This document shows, one piece after another, positions 25,315-36,346 of a stretch of 64,000 nucleotides of DNA. Source of the stretch: Labrenzia sp. VG12. GTDB lineage: Bacteria > Pseudomonadota > Alphaproteobacteria > Rhizobiales > Stappiaceae. The stretch lies in NCBI RefSeq assembly GCF_002237595.1, contig NZ_CP022529.1, forward strand, positions 3,906,001 to 3,970,000. The letters run 5' to 3'. The first letter of the stretch is position 1. The number at the start of each line of letters is the position of its first letter. Below the pieces are notes generated by a model that made no database searches, was not told the origin of the DNA, and saw only the letters and a program-made list of their open reading frames with translations. A program made the translations under genes and the position numbers.

Positions 25315-26039
25315 CCCAGGACCTGATCCGCGTCAACGAGATCTTCGGACCGACCATCCAGGGGGAAGGCGCCCTGATCGGTCAACCGACCGTCTTTGTG
25401 CGCACCGGCGGCTGCGACTACCGCTGCGCCTGGTGTGACACGCTTCATGCCGTCGACAGCGCCTATCGGGACGAATGGGTGCCGATGTCGCCGCAGGCCA
25501 TTCTGATGCAGGTGGAGATCCTGTCGGGCGGCAAGCCGCTGATGGTGTCGCTGTCGGGTGGCAACCCAGCCATCCAGCCGCTCGGACCGCTGATCGAATT
25601 CGGCCGTCGCGAAGGCTACCGCTTTGCGCTTGAAACCCAGGGCAGCCTGGCGAGGGAGTGGTTCGACAGGCTGGACGTCCTGACCCTCAGCCCGAAACCA
25701 CCGTCGTCCGGCATGGCAACCGACTGGCAGAAGCTTGCCGAATGCGTCGAAGCGGCCGGTTCCGACACCCAGACAGTGCTGAAGGTCGTGGTCTTCGACG
25801 AGGCGGACTATGCCTTTGCCCGCGATGTCTCGGAACGCTATCCGGAGCTGAGCTGCTACCTGCAGCCGGGCAATCACACCCCGTCCGAGGCGCACGAGAC
25901 CGACAGCACAATCGACATGGCCGGTATCATGGACCGCATGCGCTGGCTGGTCGACAGGGTCACCACCGACAAATGGTACGCCGCCACCGTGCTGCCGCAG
26001 CTGCACACGATGATCTGGGGCAATCTCAGAGGCGTTTAA
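25311..26039 (+). CDS. queE: 7-carboxy-7-deazaguanine synthase (QueE, radical SAM)
   Basis: Radical SAM enzyme that rearranges carboxytetrahydropterin to 7-carboxy-7-deazaguanine. The 242-residue protein starts IRVNEIFGPTIQGEGALIGQPTVFVRTGGC. It has the cluster motif C35-DYR-C39-AW-C42 (CX3CX2C) and a SAM-binding SLSGGNPA segment. The start ATG overlaps the queD stop (ATGA). It is the last gene of the coupled queCDE unit; queF follows after a repeat element. Confidence 0.94.
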   Translation: MTQDLIRVNEIFGPTIQGEGALIGQPTVFVRTGGCDYRCAWCDTLHAVDSAYRDEWVPMSPQAILMQVEILSGGKPLMVSLSGGNPAIQPLGPLIEFGRREGYRFALETQGSLAREWFDRLDVLTLSPKPPSSGMATDWQKLAECVEAAGSDTQTVLKVVVFDEADYAFARDVSERYPELSCYLQPGNHTPSEAHETDSTIDMAGIMDRMRWLVDRVTTDKWYAATVLPQLHTMIWGNLRGV

Positions 26040-26059
26040 CGTCTCGAACCTCGCCAGCC

Positions 26060-26163
26060 TCATCCTGAGGAGCCGCGCCAGCGGCGTCTCGAAGGATCGG
26101 CGGCAAACTCAGAACAAGCGCCCCTCTGTCGAGACGGACCTCACGGTCCTCCTCAGGCTGAGG
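26060..26163. repeat. Dispersed palindromic intergenic repeat, copy 2
   Basis: The element starts TCATCCTGAGGAGCCG and ends CTCCTCAGGCTGAGG, with an inner hairpin CCGCGCCAGCGG followed by CGTCTCGAAGGATCGGCGGC. It matches copy 1 at 15028-15135 at both ends and in the middle. It lies between queE and queF and could separate their transcripts. Confidence 0.8.
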
Positions 26164-26185
26164 TCGGAAACAAGGAAACAGACAG

Positions 26186-26653
26186 ATGTCCGACAAGAGC
26201 ATCTATGAAAACCTGACGCAGCTCGGCGCCTCCACGGAGCTGCCGGACGATCCGGACAAGGCGGTCCTGGAAAAGGTGCCGAACCCGCAGGCCGGCACCG
26301 GCTACATGGTCCGCTTCGTCGCCCCGGAATTCACCTCGCTCTGCCCGATCACCGGCGCGCCGGATTTTGCCCATCTGGTGATCGACTATGTGCCGCGGGA
26401 CTTCCTGGTGGAGAGCAAGTCGCTGAAACTCTTCCTCGGCGCGTTCCGAAATCACGGCGCCTTTCACGAGGACTGCACGGTGTCCATCGGCAAGCGCCTG
26501 GTCGACCTGCTTGACCCGCAATGGCTCCGGATCGGCGGTTACTGGTACCCGCGCGGCGGCATCCCGATCGATGTCTTCTACCAGACCGGCCCGGCCCCGG
26601 AAGGTGTCTGGATCCCGGAACAGGGCGTCGCGCCTTATCGCGGACGTGGGTGA
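26186..26653 (+). CDS. queF: NADPH-dependent preQ0 reductase (QueF, type I)
   Basis: Reduces the nitrile of preQ0 to the amine of preQ1. The 155-residue protein is the short, unimodular form. The catalytic Cys53 sits in EFTSLCPITGAPDFA with Asp60 close by, followed by the NADPH-binding ESKSLKLFL and FHEDCTV. The C-terminal GGYWYPRGGIPIDVFYQTG is typical. Its placement just after queCDE completes preQ1 synthesis apart from the folE step. The repeat between queE and queF separates the reading frames by about 146 bases. Confidence 0.95.
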   Translation: MSDKSIYENLTQLGASTELPDDPDKAVLEKVPNPQAGTGYMVRFVAPEFTSLCPITGAPDFAHLVIDYVPRDFLVESKSLKLFLGAFRNHGAFHEDCTVSIGKRLVDLLDPQWLRIGGYWYPRGGIPIDVFYQTGPAPEGVWIPEQGVAPYRGRG

Positions 26654-26710
26654 GATCTGGCCAGCAGCATCGTCAAAGAGCGGCAGATGCCGCTTTTTGC
26701 CTGCGTTTCA

Positions 26711-27718
26711 TCACCCATCCGACTTCGTCAGTGTCGCCCGCCATGCGCTTGGGCTCAGACCCGTTTCCGCCTTGAAGGCGGCATTGAAGGTCGACTTGGC
26801 CTGAAAGCCCGCATCCAGAAACACCTCCGTAATCGAGCGCAAAGGGTCGTCTTGCATCAATCGCCTGGCCTCCTCGATGCGGAACCCGTTGAGCCACGCC
26901 CTGAAATTTCTTCCGCGCCGGTCATTGATCTCGTCTGCGACCGCCCGCTGCGGTTGGCTCATCTGACGGGCGAAACGTGCCAGCGTCAGGTTCGGATCGA
27001 GAAACGCCCGGCTTTGACGCATGCCCCTTTCCAGGACCTCGATCAGGTTCTCTGACCGGGCGACGCGCTTCGGCGGACGGTCGGTGATCCAGCCAAGCAG
27101 GTCTGATCGGTGCAGCACCGCGAAGAGCATGGTGGCGACCGTCGCCAGAAGCAGCCCGCCAGCGACCAGAAACAGAAGACGGAACTCCCGACTGCTTGCC
27201 GGATCTGCCAGGAGGGCAAGTGCGAGATCGATGACCGCAACCCCGGCCATCCAGACGGACAGCAGCCAAACCCAGAGCCGCATTGCCGGTTTCCGTTCCC
27301 CAGCCTGCCCGACAAGAACGGCCTCGCGGACCGCCAGCAGTGCATACGCACCCCAGAGACCAAACAGGAGAATGTCGCGAAAGGCCTGCAGCCCGGCACC
27401 GGGCACTTCGCTCACCAGGAGAATTGCAAGCGGGCCCAGGGCATGAACGCCATCAAGACGACGGAAGGCGGCCGAAGACCGGGTCAATGCCTTGATATGC
27501 AAGAAAAGCAGCACCGGCAGGGTGGCAGCCAAGAAGACTTTCAGAAGGCTGACAGTGGCAGGCCCATCCGGCTCGAAACCAGCCGTCAGGCCGTTCAGTG
27601 CCGCCATCACGATCAGCGCTCCGGCAAAACAGACATGCGCGGCACGGCTTTGCTTCAGGGTCAGGACAAAACCGGCAAGCAGCAACGACAGCACGGCTGA
27701 AATGTAGAACAGCGTCAT
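26711..27718 (-). CDS. AraC family regulator with N-terminal membrane domain
   Basis: The 335-residue protein has six or seven predicted spans in its first 220 residues (from MTLFYISAVLSLLLAGFVLTL). A cytoplasmic AraC/XylS-type DNA-binding domain follows (about residues 230-330), with LTLARFARQMSQPQRAVADEIN for the first helix-turn-helix and SITEVFLDAGFQAKSTFNAAFKAETGLSPSAWR for the second. Such membrane-integrated AraC proteins sense signals at the envelope and act on DNA directly. It is divergent from the secreted amidohydrolase gene 100 bases away, its most likely target. Confidence 0.88.
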   Translation of the reverse strand: MTLFYISAVLSLLLAGFVLTLKQSRAAHVCFAGALIVMAALNGLTAGFEPDGPATVSLLKVFLAATLPVLLFLHIKALTRSSAAFRRLDGVHALGPLAILLVSEVPGAGLQAFRDILLFGLWGAYALLAVREAVLVGQAGERKPAMRLWVWLLSVWMAGVAVIDLALALLADPASSREFRLLFLVAGGLLLATVATMLFAVLHRSDLLGWITDRPPKRVARSENLIEVLERGMRQSRAFLDPNLTLARFARQMSQPQRAVADEINDRRGRNFRAWLNGFRIEEARRLMQDDPLRSITEVFLDAGFQAKSTFNAAFKAETGLSPSAWRATLTKSDG

Positions 27719-27818
27719 CGCGTTGTCTGGATCCTTTCAGGTCCTGAAACCCGTTTCCGGTCGCGCGGCTGCCCGAATGGCAGCAAGGCTTGCGCCTCCA
27801 ATATCGGAGGTTATCCAA

Positions 27819-29321
27819 TTGCTGCAAGTTTCCAGATCATTCCTGCAGGTGTCCGCCGCACTTGCCCTGTGCCTGAGCCTGTCTCAACCCGCTGCCCGGG
27901 CCGCCTCGACACTGATCGAAGGCGTGACGCTGATCTCTGCAGAGCGCGACGCGCCGCTGACAAACGCCTGGGTACTGATCGAAAACGACAGGATTGCCGG
28001 GCTTGGCCAGGGCCACGCACCGGCGGCCGATGTCATTGTCGACGCCGCTGGCCGTTACCTGATCCCCGGCCTGATCGACAGCCACGTGCATCTCTATCAC
28101 GCCACCGGGCTCAAACGCCGCTACACCGAGACGTATGAAGCGCTTCAGGCCGACTTCTTTGCCCAGCAACCACGAAGCTTTCTTTATCACGGCTTCACGA
28201 CGGTCATTGAACTCAACGCGGACTTCGCAAGCAATGACCGGTTCACGTCGGTTGCCCCGCATCCGCGGCTGTTTCACTGTTCAAAGGGTGCGGTGCTGCA
28301 AGACGGCTTCTTGTCACTGGAAGTCGAAGGCCCCCTGGAAACTGCCTATCCCGGTTACTTCGCTGACCATTACGCGGCGGGCACCGGTCCTGTTGCCGGG
28401 CATACGCCCGAGGATGCTGTTCGCCGGATTACGGAAACCGGAGGCATCTGCGTCAAGGCCTATTACGAGGAAGCCCTGTGGTGGCCCCGCAAGCCGAAAC
28501 CGGATTTTGCCTTGCCCAGCCGGGAGATCATGCGCGACCTCGTGACCGCCGCCCACGCTCACGACCTGCCTGTGATCCTGCATGCAACCTCCCCGGCCGG
28601 GCACAGGTTCGCGCTGGAAACCGGCATCGACATTCTGGCTCACGGCATGTGGGAATGGCCCGGGCAGCGTTTCGACGCATCGGAGCCGAAACCGGCCTAT
28701 GAACAGATTGCCCGGGCGGTGGCCAGAAGTCCGCTCGGCCTTCAACCAACCTTCACAACAATCGGCAACACCAGGTCCCTGTTCACGCCGGAGCTCCTGG
28801 CCGACCCGGCCTGGACCAAGGTGGTGCCGGAACGCTATCGCGCCTATCTCGCTTCTGCTGCGGCCCCGCAACGGCAAGATTTTGAAACAGTGTTTGGCCC
28901 GCTTCTCAAAAAGAGTGCGCCAGGCAGGCCCTTCCGCGACCTGCAGAGCGATTTCAACACCCGCTATGAACGATTGATTGGAGGGATGGCAAAGGAAGGC
29001 GCCAATCTGCTTTTCGGCACGGATACCGCCGTCGGTGGTTTCGGTTTTGCCGCGCCTCCGGGACTTGCCGGGTACTGGGAAATGAAGGCCTGGCGCCGGG
29101 CCGGCATTCCGCTTCAAACCCTGTTTCGGGCACTCACCCTCGACAATGCCCGCGCCTTCCACCTGGATGACCGGCTCGGCAGCATCGAACCGGGCAAGGC
29201 AGCCGACCTTCTACTGCTCCGGCAAAACCCGCTCGAAACTGTTGAAGCCTATGACACCATCGAGCTGGTCGTTCTCGGTGGCGAAGTCCTGGCGCGGGAC
29301 AGTCTGGCAACGAACAACTGA
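27819..29321 (+). CDS. Secreted amidohydrolase-family protein
   Basis: The protein has about 500 residues. It carries a signal peptide (LQVSRSFLQVSAALALCLSL, cut after AARA) and an amidohydrolase TIM barrel: DSHVHLYH for the first metal pair, VILHATS, ILAHGMWEW and FGTDTAVGGFGF. It closes with the C-terminal IEPGKAADLLLL segment common to imidazolonepropionase-like and dipeptidase-like members. The start chosen is TTG 27819, because GGAGG lies 8 bases upstream and the signal peptide begins there. An ATG at 27777 has no ribosome site. The substrate is unknown. The divergent membrane AraC gene is the likely regulator. Confidence 0.87.
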   Translation: MLQVSRSFLQVSAALALCLSLSQPAARAASTLIEGVTLISAERDAPLTNAWVLIENDRIAGLGQGHAPAADVIVDAAGRYLIPGLIDSHVHLYHATGLKRRYTETYEALQADFFAQQPRSFLYHGFTTVIELNADFASNDRFTSVAPHPRLFHCSKGAVLQDGFLSLEVEGPLETAYPGYFADHYAAGTGPVAGHTPEDAVRRITETGGICVKAYYEEALWWPRKPKPDFALPSREIMRDLVTAAHAHDLPVILHATSPAGHRFALETGIDILAHGMWEWPGQRFDASEPKPAYEQIARAVARSPLGLQPTFTTIGNTRSLFTPELLADPAWTKVVPERYRAYLASAAAPQRQDFETVFGPLLKKSAPGRPFRDLQSDFNTRYERLIGGMAKEGANLLFGTDTAVGGFGFAAPPGLAGYWEMKAWRRAGIPLQTLFRALTLDNARAFHLDDRLGSIEPGKAADLLLLRQNPLETVEAYDTIELVVLGGEVLARDSLATNN

Positions 29322-29649
29322 GAATGGGCGCGAGCACAGCCAACATTGGGGGGAACGCTTTCTTTGAAGACAAGGCCATTGCCTGCCCCGAAATGTCATC
29401 CCGGCCCCCGAGCCAGGACCTAAACCACCGTTCCGCCTCGCGCCCTCGGCATTGGCGCGATGGCCGTTTCGAGGGTCCCATTACAAGAATACCCGCCCTG
29501 GGAACGGGTGGGACCTGCGCGTCCGCTGCGCTGCATGCAGGATAACCTCTGAGGTGGCCGTCGACGCTGGCTGGACAAATACTCCCTTCTGAGCTGATCG
29601 GGGCGAAGCTTTGCTATTCCTGCCCGGATTGCTCGTGGCGAGCGGCCCT
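29322..29649. other. Intergenic region with degenerate repeat pieces
   Basis: I see no gene here. A segment at about 29396-29430 (GTCATCCCGGCCCCCGAGCC) resembles one at about 30557-30590 in the next gap (GTCATCCAAGCCCCCGAGCC), so both look like remnants of a dispersed extragenic element. Confidence 0.5.
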
Positions 29650-30246
29650 TTATTCCGGCGCCGGCAAGGTCAGTCCCGGAGCCTTCTCGATCTCCTGGGT
29701 GGTCACCATCTCGAAATTCGGCGCCTTGGTGTCATAGACCGCCTTGACGATGAAATTATCGCTCTTGCGGACCCAGTAGGTATAGCGGTTTTCCGTGACC
29801 ATGCCCTGGCTGACGGTGATGTCGGCGGCAACGACTTCGACCGGTTCTCCGTCCAGGTCCTCTGCACTGCAGGCGGCATTGCGGATGGTTTCAGCGTTGG
29901 TCTCCTTGTCGGCGCGGGCCTTGTCCGCGTTCTGGCCGGTCTCCATCTCCCGGATCTTGTCCCAGGTCTTGCCTTCATCCGCCGACTGGTAGAGCGCGTT
30001 GCCGTATCCCAGAACCCAGGGTCCTGCCGGCGAGGTCGGCACGGTCATGTAGTGGTCCTGACCAAGATAGAGAAAGTCGTTTTTGCTTTCCGGCGCTCCC
30101 TTGAACGCAGTGGTCACGGCCGCCTTTGTCGGCACGCCCTGATCCAGCTGAAGATAGAGCTCCGTGAACCGGTCCCGGCATGGATCGGCCAGTGCGGCCT
30201 CGGAGGTAACGGCGAGCAGACCGAGAGACATCAAAATCGATTTCAT
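29650..30246 (-). CDS. Exported protein of unknown function
   Basis: The 198-residue protein has a signal peptide (MKSILMSLGLLAVTSEAALA, cut near residue 20). The mature soluble part contains DPCRDRFTELYLQLDQGVPTK and later a strand-rich region, ENRYTYWVRKSDNFIVKAVYD, which resembles periplasmic lipoprotein-localisation or outer-membrane-bound folds only loosely. Two Cys remain in the mature part. I recognise no family. The ATG at 30246 is chosen because GCGGGG lies upstream and it opens the signal peptide; six more codons upstream are in frame. Confidence 0.7.
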   Translation of the reverse strand: MKSILMSLGLLAVTSEAALADPCRDRFTELYLQLDQGVPTKAAVTTAFKGAPESKNDFLYLGQDHYMTVPTSPAGPWVLGYGNALYQSADEGKTWDKIREMETGQNADKARADKETNAETIRNAACSAEDLDGEPVEVVAADITVSQGMVTENRYTYWVRKSDNFIVKAVYDTKAPNFEMVTTQEIEKAPGLTLPAPE

Positions 30247-30727
30247 CAAATCCCCGCATGGCAAAGACTTTCATTGGAACGCATACATGGAACACCGTTT
30301 TCCGGTGCGAGGCAATTGATCTTTCCGCAGGGGCCATTGCCCGGATGCCAATCAGTCTCGACCCTCGCTGCCGCAGCCTCGTCTGGCACTGCCGGTTCTC
30401 GCTCAAGCTCACCCCCTTCCTCCGTCATTCCGGACAAGTGCAGCGCAGCTGCACGCCGATCCGGAACCCGGCGCGTCAGCGCGAGCGGAAGCGAGCTCAA
30501 CTGTTTCTTGAAAGGGCTGTGCCTGCGCGCAAGGCACTGCAGCTGCCCAGACCCAAGGAGTCATCCAAGCCCCCGAGCCGGGATCCAATCTACCTCTCAA
30601 CACATCACGTCTACAGAGCTTGAGCAAAACGGCCGAAGCCATCGCCGAGCCTTTCAAAACCGCTCTGGAAACGAGTGGATCCCGGATCTCCGCTGCGCTG
30701 CGTCCGGGATGACACCAAGGGGAAGAA
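30247..30727. other. Intergenic region with REP-like palindromes
   Basis: I see no gene. Two compact extragenic palindromes are present. At 30428-30466, TTCCGGA/TCCGGAA encloses GTGCAGC/GCTGCAC. At 30679-30710, ATCCCGGA/TCCGGGAT encloses a CGCTGCG repeat. A piece at about 30557-30590 resembles one in the previous gap. Confidence 0.6.
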
Positions 30728-31117
30728 CTACCCCTCAAGGCGGCTCAGATGCTCACCGAAAATCAGCACGTTGCCGTCCGGGTCTTTTGTCTCGAATTCC
30801 CGCATCTCCCAGGGCTGGTCGGCAATCTCTTCGGTGATGTTGGCGCCGGCGCCCTTCACCTCGGCGTAATAGGCAGCCACATCGACGACGAAACAATAAG
30901 CCACCGACGGGTGCGCCTCGGGGCTTGCCGTCAGATGCAGCTCGATCCCGTCCCGGCCGAGAATGGCATAGCGCACTGGCTCGGCCTCGCTGTCCTTCCA
31001 CTCGAAACGGATCTCGAACAGGAGCCTGTCCCGGTAATAGGCAACCGACGCGGCAAGGTCGATGGCCCGGAAGACAGGGGCGATGTGGGACAATTGAGGT
31101 AACTGGGTTTCAGACAT
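30728..31117 (-). CDS. VOC-family (glyoxalase/bleomycin-resistance-like) protein
   Basis: The 129-residue single-domain VOC protein starts LSHIAPVFRAIDLAASVAYYRDRLLFEIRFEW. GIELHLTA gives a putative metal histidine, and the second half ends FETKDPDGNVLIFGEHL with the usual final Glu. Members bind metals and act on varied small molecules or bind antibiotics; the substrate here is not identifiable. GGAGGATT precedes the ATG at 31117; an upstream in-frame start at 31327 would run through the acnA terminator. It lies downstream of acnA on the same strand. Confidence 0.88.
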   Translation of the reverse strand: MSETQLPQLSHIAPVFRAIDLAASVAYYRDRLLFEIRFEWKDSEAEPVRYAILGRDGIELHLTASPEAHPSVAYCFVVDVAAYYAEVKGAGANITEEIADQPWEMREFETKDPDGNVLIFGEHLSRLEG

Positions 31118-31181
31118 GAGCAATCCTCCGGAAAACCCTCCAGTCGAGCCTGCCAATTTTTTGCACCGACTGCAAATAACA

Positions 31182-31203
31182 AACGGGCCCCGAAGGGCCC
31201 GTT
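31182..31203 (-). terminator. Terminator after acnA
   Basis: The 9-bp stem AACGGGCCC/GGGCCCGTT has loop CGAA on the plus strand. On the minus strand it is followed by TTTGTTATTTG, a moderate T-rich tail. It lies 31 bases beyond the acnA stop. Confidence 0.75.
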
Positions 31204-31233
31204 CAATCGTTGCATTGCGAGGGATCAGAGACC

Positions 31234-33909
<2,676 letters not shown>

Positions 33910-34286
33910 GACGAGCCAACTCCTTATGGGGTCTCGGGCAGCCGGGCCGCATCTGTCTGGCTGCCGGTCAGAAATCTCTGGGTGGCGCCGTCTGTTGCAG
34001 CGCCTTAATTGCCCTTGCCGGGCTTATGCGGAGATAGGGGCCGCGCCCTGCGCGAGCAACACCCTCCTTCGCCCCTATACAAAAAAATGGCTCCGACCAC
34101 CAGCAGAGAGCGTCCTTACCAAACCGGCAACGGGCTCCGGCAATCCCGAAACGACGCTCTGCGCCAGGCCGTGCCGACCCTCGCAAAAGCAGTCCTGTTC
34201 AAATCTGAAGCCTTCGCCTCCCGAAGCGGCCGGACTGTCAGCATCTGTCTATTGCACCTCACGAACCTTGCCGGTATGAAAGCGGC
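33910..34286. other. Divergent promoter region acnA / DUF4129 operon
   Basis: This 377-bp gap separates the divergent acnA and DUF4129 genes, so it should hold both promoters. I see no gene, no clear operator and no strong hairpin. The part near 34299-34330 just inside the DUF4129 gene is AT-rich. Confidence 0.45.
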
Positions 34287-35027
34287 ATGCGTCTTATTCC
34301 GCTGTATTTTGTTTTATTGTTTCTGATTATCCCCCTGCAGAATTCATCAGCGCAGGAGGCCGTAAGGACACCGCTCGAAATCGGGCCTTCCGGCGAGGAG
34401 TATCTGAAATCTCTGCGCTTCCGCCGCATCGGGACGGATGTCGGGTATTTTGACCCGACAGCGCCTGCACCGGAGCTGAAGACCGATCAGCAACCGGACA
34501 AGGAGACCGGGGAAAACGGCGAGGCGTCCGACCGGGGGAACCAATCCAGGGGCGGAGAGGTCAATTCGGTTCGCTGGACCATCGGCCTGGTCATGGCGCT
34601 CGTGCTGGGTGCAATTTTCTACCTGTTCCTGCGCTTCGGCGGCAACATCTCCGTGTCGCTGAAACGGGAATCCGGCAACATCTCCCGGAACCGGCCCAAG
34701 GGCCAGCCGGACGCTCCCGCCTGGGCGACCCGAACGGGTTCGCTTGAGGATATTCTGCGCACGAGCGACCGCAGGCTGGCGCTGATCCAGCTGATGCGCA
34801 AGGCGCTTTCGACAACTGTCAGCGCCAATGGCATCCTGATGCAGCGCAGCTGGACAGCGCGCGACGCCCTGCGCCACCTGCCCTCGACCCAAAGCCATCT
34901 CGACCGGCTGCGGGAGCTGGTCCTGGCGAGCGAGCGGGTCCAGTTTGGCGGCCGAGACGTCTCGGAAGAAGAATTCCGCAGCCATGTCGACGGCTGCCGA
35001 CCGTTGCTGGGGACAGGTGCATCATGA
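34287..35027 (+). CDS. DUF4129 domain membrane protein
   Basis: The 246-residue protein has an N-terminal signal or anchor (residues 3-22), a periplasmic linker, one span (about residues 95-116, GLVMALVLGAIFYLFLRF), and a cytoplasmic DUF4129 helical domain containing RLALIQLMRKAL, RSWTARDALRHLP and LVLASERVQFGGRDVSEEEF. DUF4129 proteins recur in MoxR/DUF58 gene clusters; their role is unknown. Its stop overlaps the next start (ATGA), so it is the first gene of a tightly coupled six-gene operon. Confidence 0.85.
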   Translation: MRLIPLYFVLLFLIIPLQNSSAQEAVRTPLEIGPSGEEYLKSLRFRRIGTDVGYFDPTAPAPELKTDQQPDKETGENGEASDRGNQSRGGEVNSVRWTIGLVMALVLGAIFYLFLRFGGNISVSLKRESGNISRNRPKGQPDAPAWATRTGSLEDILRTSDRRLALIQLMRKALSTTVSANGILMQRSWTARDALRHLPSTQSHLDRLRELVLASERVQFGGRDVSEEEFRSHVDGCRPLLGTGAS

Positions 35028-36346
35028 GCAACACATCCTCCCCCCCGGAGCAGACCGGCCCGCGCCTTGAAACACTGATCATCGGCGCGATCGCGGTCGT
35101 CATGCTCGGCGCCCTCTGGTATGTCTTTTCGCAGCAGCAACAATCCCTGCGCCGTTCACCCAGCGGCCATGACGGCTTGCAGATCTGGCTGGCTGCCAAT
35201 GACGTCAGCGCGCAGAATTTCACGGGCGGCTGGCTGATCGACGAGACATCCGTCGGCCTGCTGGTCCTGCCGCTCTATGATTCGGAACTCGACAAGGACC
35301 GTGTCAGCCCGACGACGCAGCAGGAACTGCTGCTCCAGCAAGACGAATATGACCTGGCAACCCCGATCATCAGGCGGAAGGCCCAACGGGTCCCGGCGCT
35401 GGTGATCCTGCCCAAATGGCGCACGGGCATGCGGTTGACCGGGATTGCCCACCCGATCCTCAATATCGAGGCTGACCGGACTGCCAGAACCCTGCGCAAT
35501 CTGACCGGAGACCGTCAGGCGTCGCTGGTCTCCTCCCGAACGCCGTTCACCGATTTCAGCTATCGGTCTCATGACGGCGAGGGCCTGACCGCCCGCCTCT
35601 ATGATGCCCAGATGTTCAAAAGCGATGCCTGCACGCCGATCATCGGGCGGCAGGACGCCATGCTGCTGGCAAGCTGCACGCTCGCTGCCGCCGAGGGATC
35701 GTCGGACGACCGTGTCATGGTGCTGTCCGATCCCGACCTCCTGAACAATCACGGTCTGCGCCTCGGCGACAATGCGCTGATCGCTCTGGACCTGATGCGC
35801 GCGGAAGCCGAGACCGGCAACATCGTGATCGATTACAGCCGCGACGTCTGGCTGCGCGATCCTTATGTCGAGCCCGAGCGGGAGCGGACCTGGGACGACC
35901 TGGCCCGTTTTTTCGGCCCGCCCTTCCTCGCACTCTGGTTTGGCGCGGCGCTTGTTCTTGCACTCTTCCTGTGGCGGGCCTCTGCCCGGTACGGAGCCGT
36001 GCGGCCGGAATCGACTGCACTTGGTGCCGGCAAGGATATTGCCGTCCAGGCCAGGGCCAGGTTGCTGCGCCTCTCGGGCCAGGACGGCGCGCTTGCACGC
36101 GAATATGCAACGGCACGCCTGGCGGCGACGGCCTCAGCGCTGTTCGGACCGTCCCATGCGCGCCACTATGCCGGCGAAGCCGCTTTCCTGAATTACACCG
36201 AACGCCGGCATCCGGCGCTCGCCCCACGCCTGAGAGGCGTGCTGGACGCCATCCATCAGCTGCCGGCGCGCCTGACGGCCGCAGAAGCCATTCATCACAT
36301 CGACCAACTGGAACAGGTTTTGGAGCAAATCACCCATGACGCTTGA
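35024..36346 (+). CDS. DUF4350 domain membrane protein
   Basis: The 440-residue protein has one N-terminal span (about residues 15-37) and one near residues 300-320 (PFLALWFGAALVLALFLWRA). Between them is a periplasmic DUF4350 domain (SPSGHDGLQIWLAANDVSAQNFTGGW, then VMVLSDPDLLNNHGLRLGDNA), which is related in fold to a glutamine-amidotransferase-like domain. The cytoplasmic tail is helical. It is coupled to the genes on either side (4-base and 11-base overlaps), matching the usual DUF4129-DUF4350-MoxR order. Confidence 0.85.
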   Translation: MSNTSSPPEQTGPRLETLIIGAIAVVMLGALWYVFSQQQQSLRRSPSGHDGLQIWLAANDVSAQNFTGGWLIDETSVGLLVLPLYDSELDKDRVSPTTQQELLLQQDEYDLATPIIRRKAQRVPALVILPKWRTGMRLTGIAHPILNIEADRTARTLRNLTGDRQASLVSSRTPFTDFSYRSHDGEGLTARLYDAQMFKSDACTPIIGRQDAMLLASCTLAAAEGSSDDRVMVLSDPDLLNNHGLRLGDNALIALDLMRAEAETGNIVIDYSRDVWLRDPYVEPERERTWDDLARFFGPPFLALWFGAALVLALFLWRASARYGAVRPESTALGAGKDIAVQARARLLRLSGQDGALAREYATARLAATASALFGPSHARHYAGEAAFLNYTERRHPALAPRLRGVLDAIHQLPARLTAAEAIHHIDQLEQVLEQITHDA

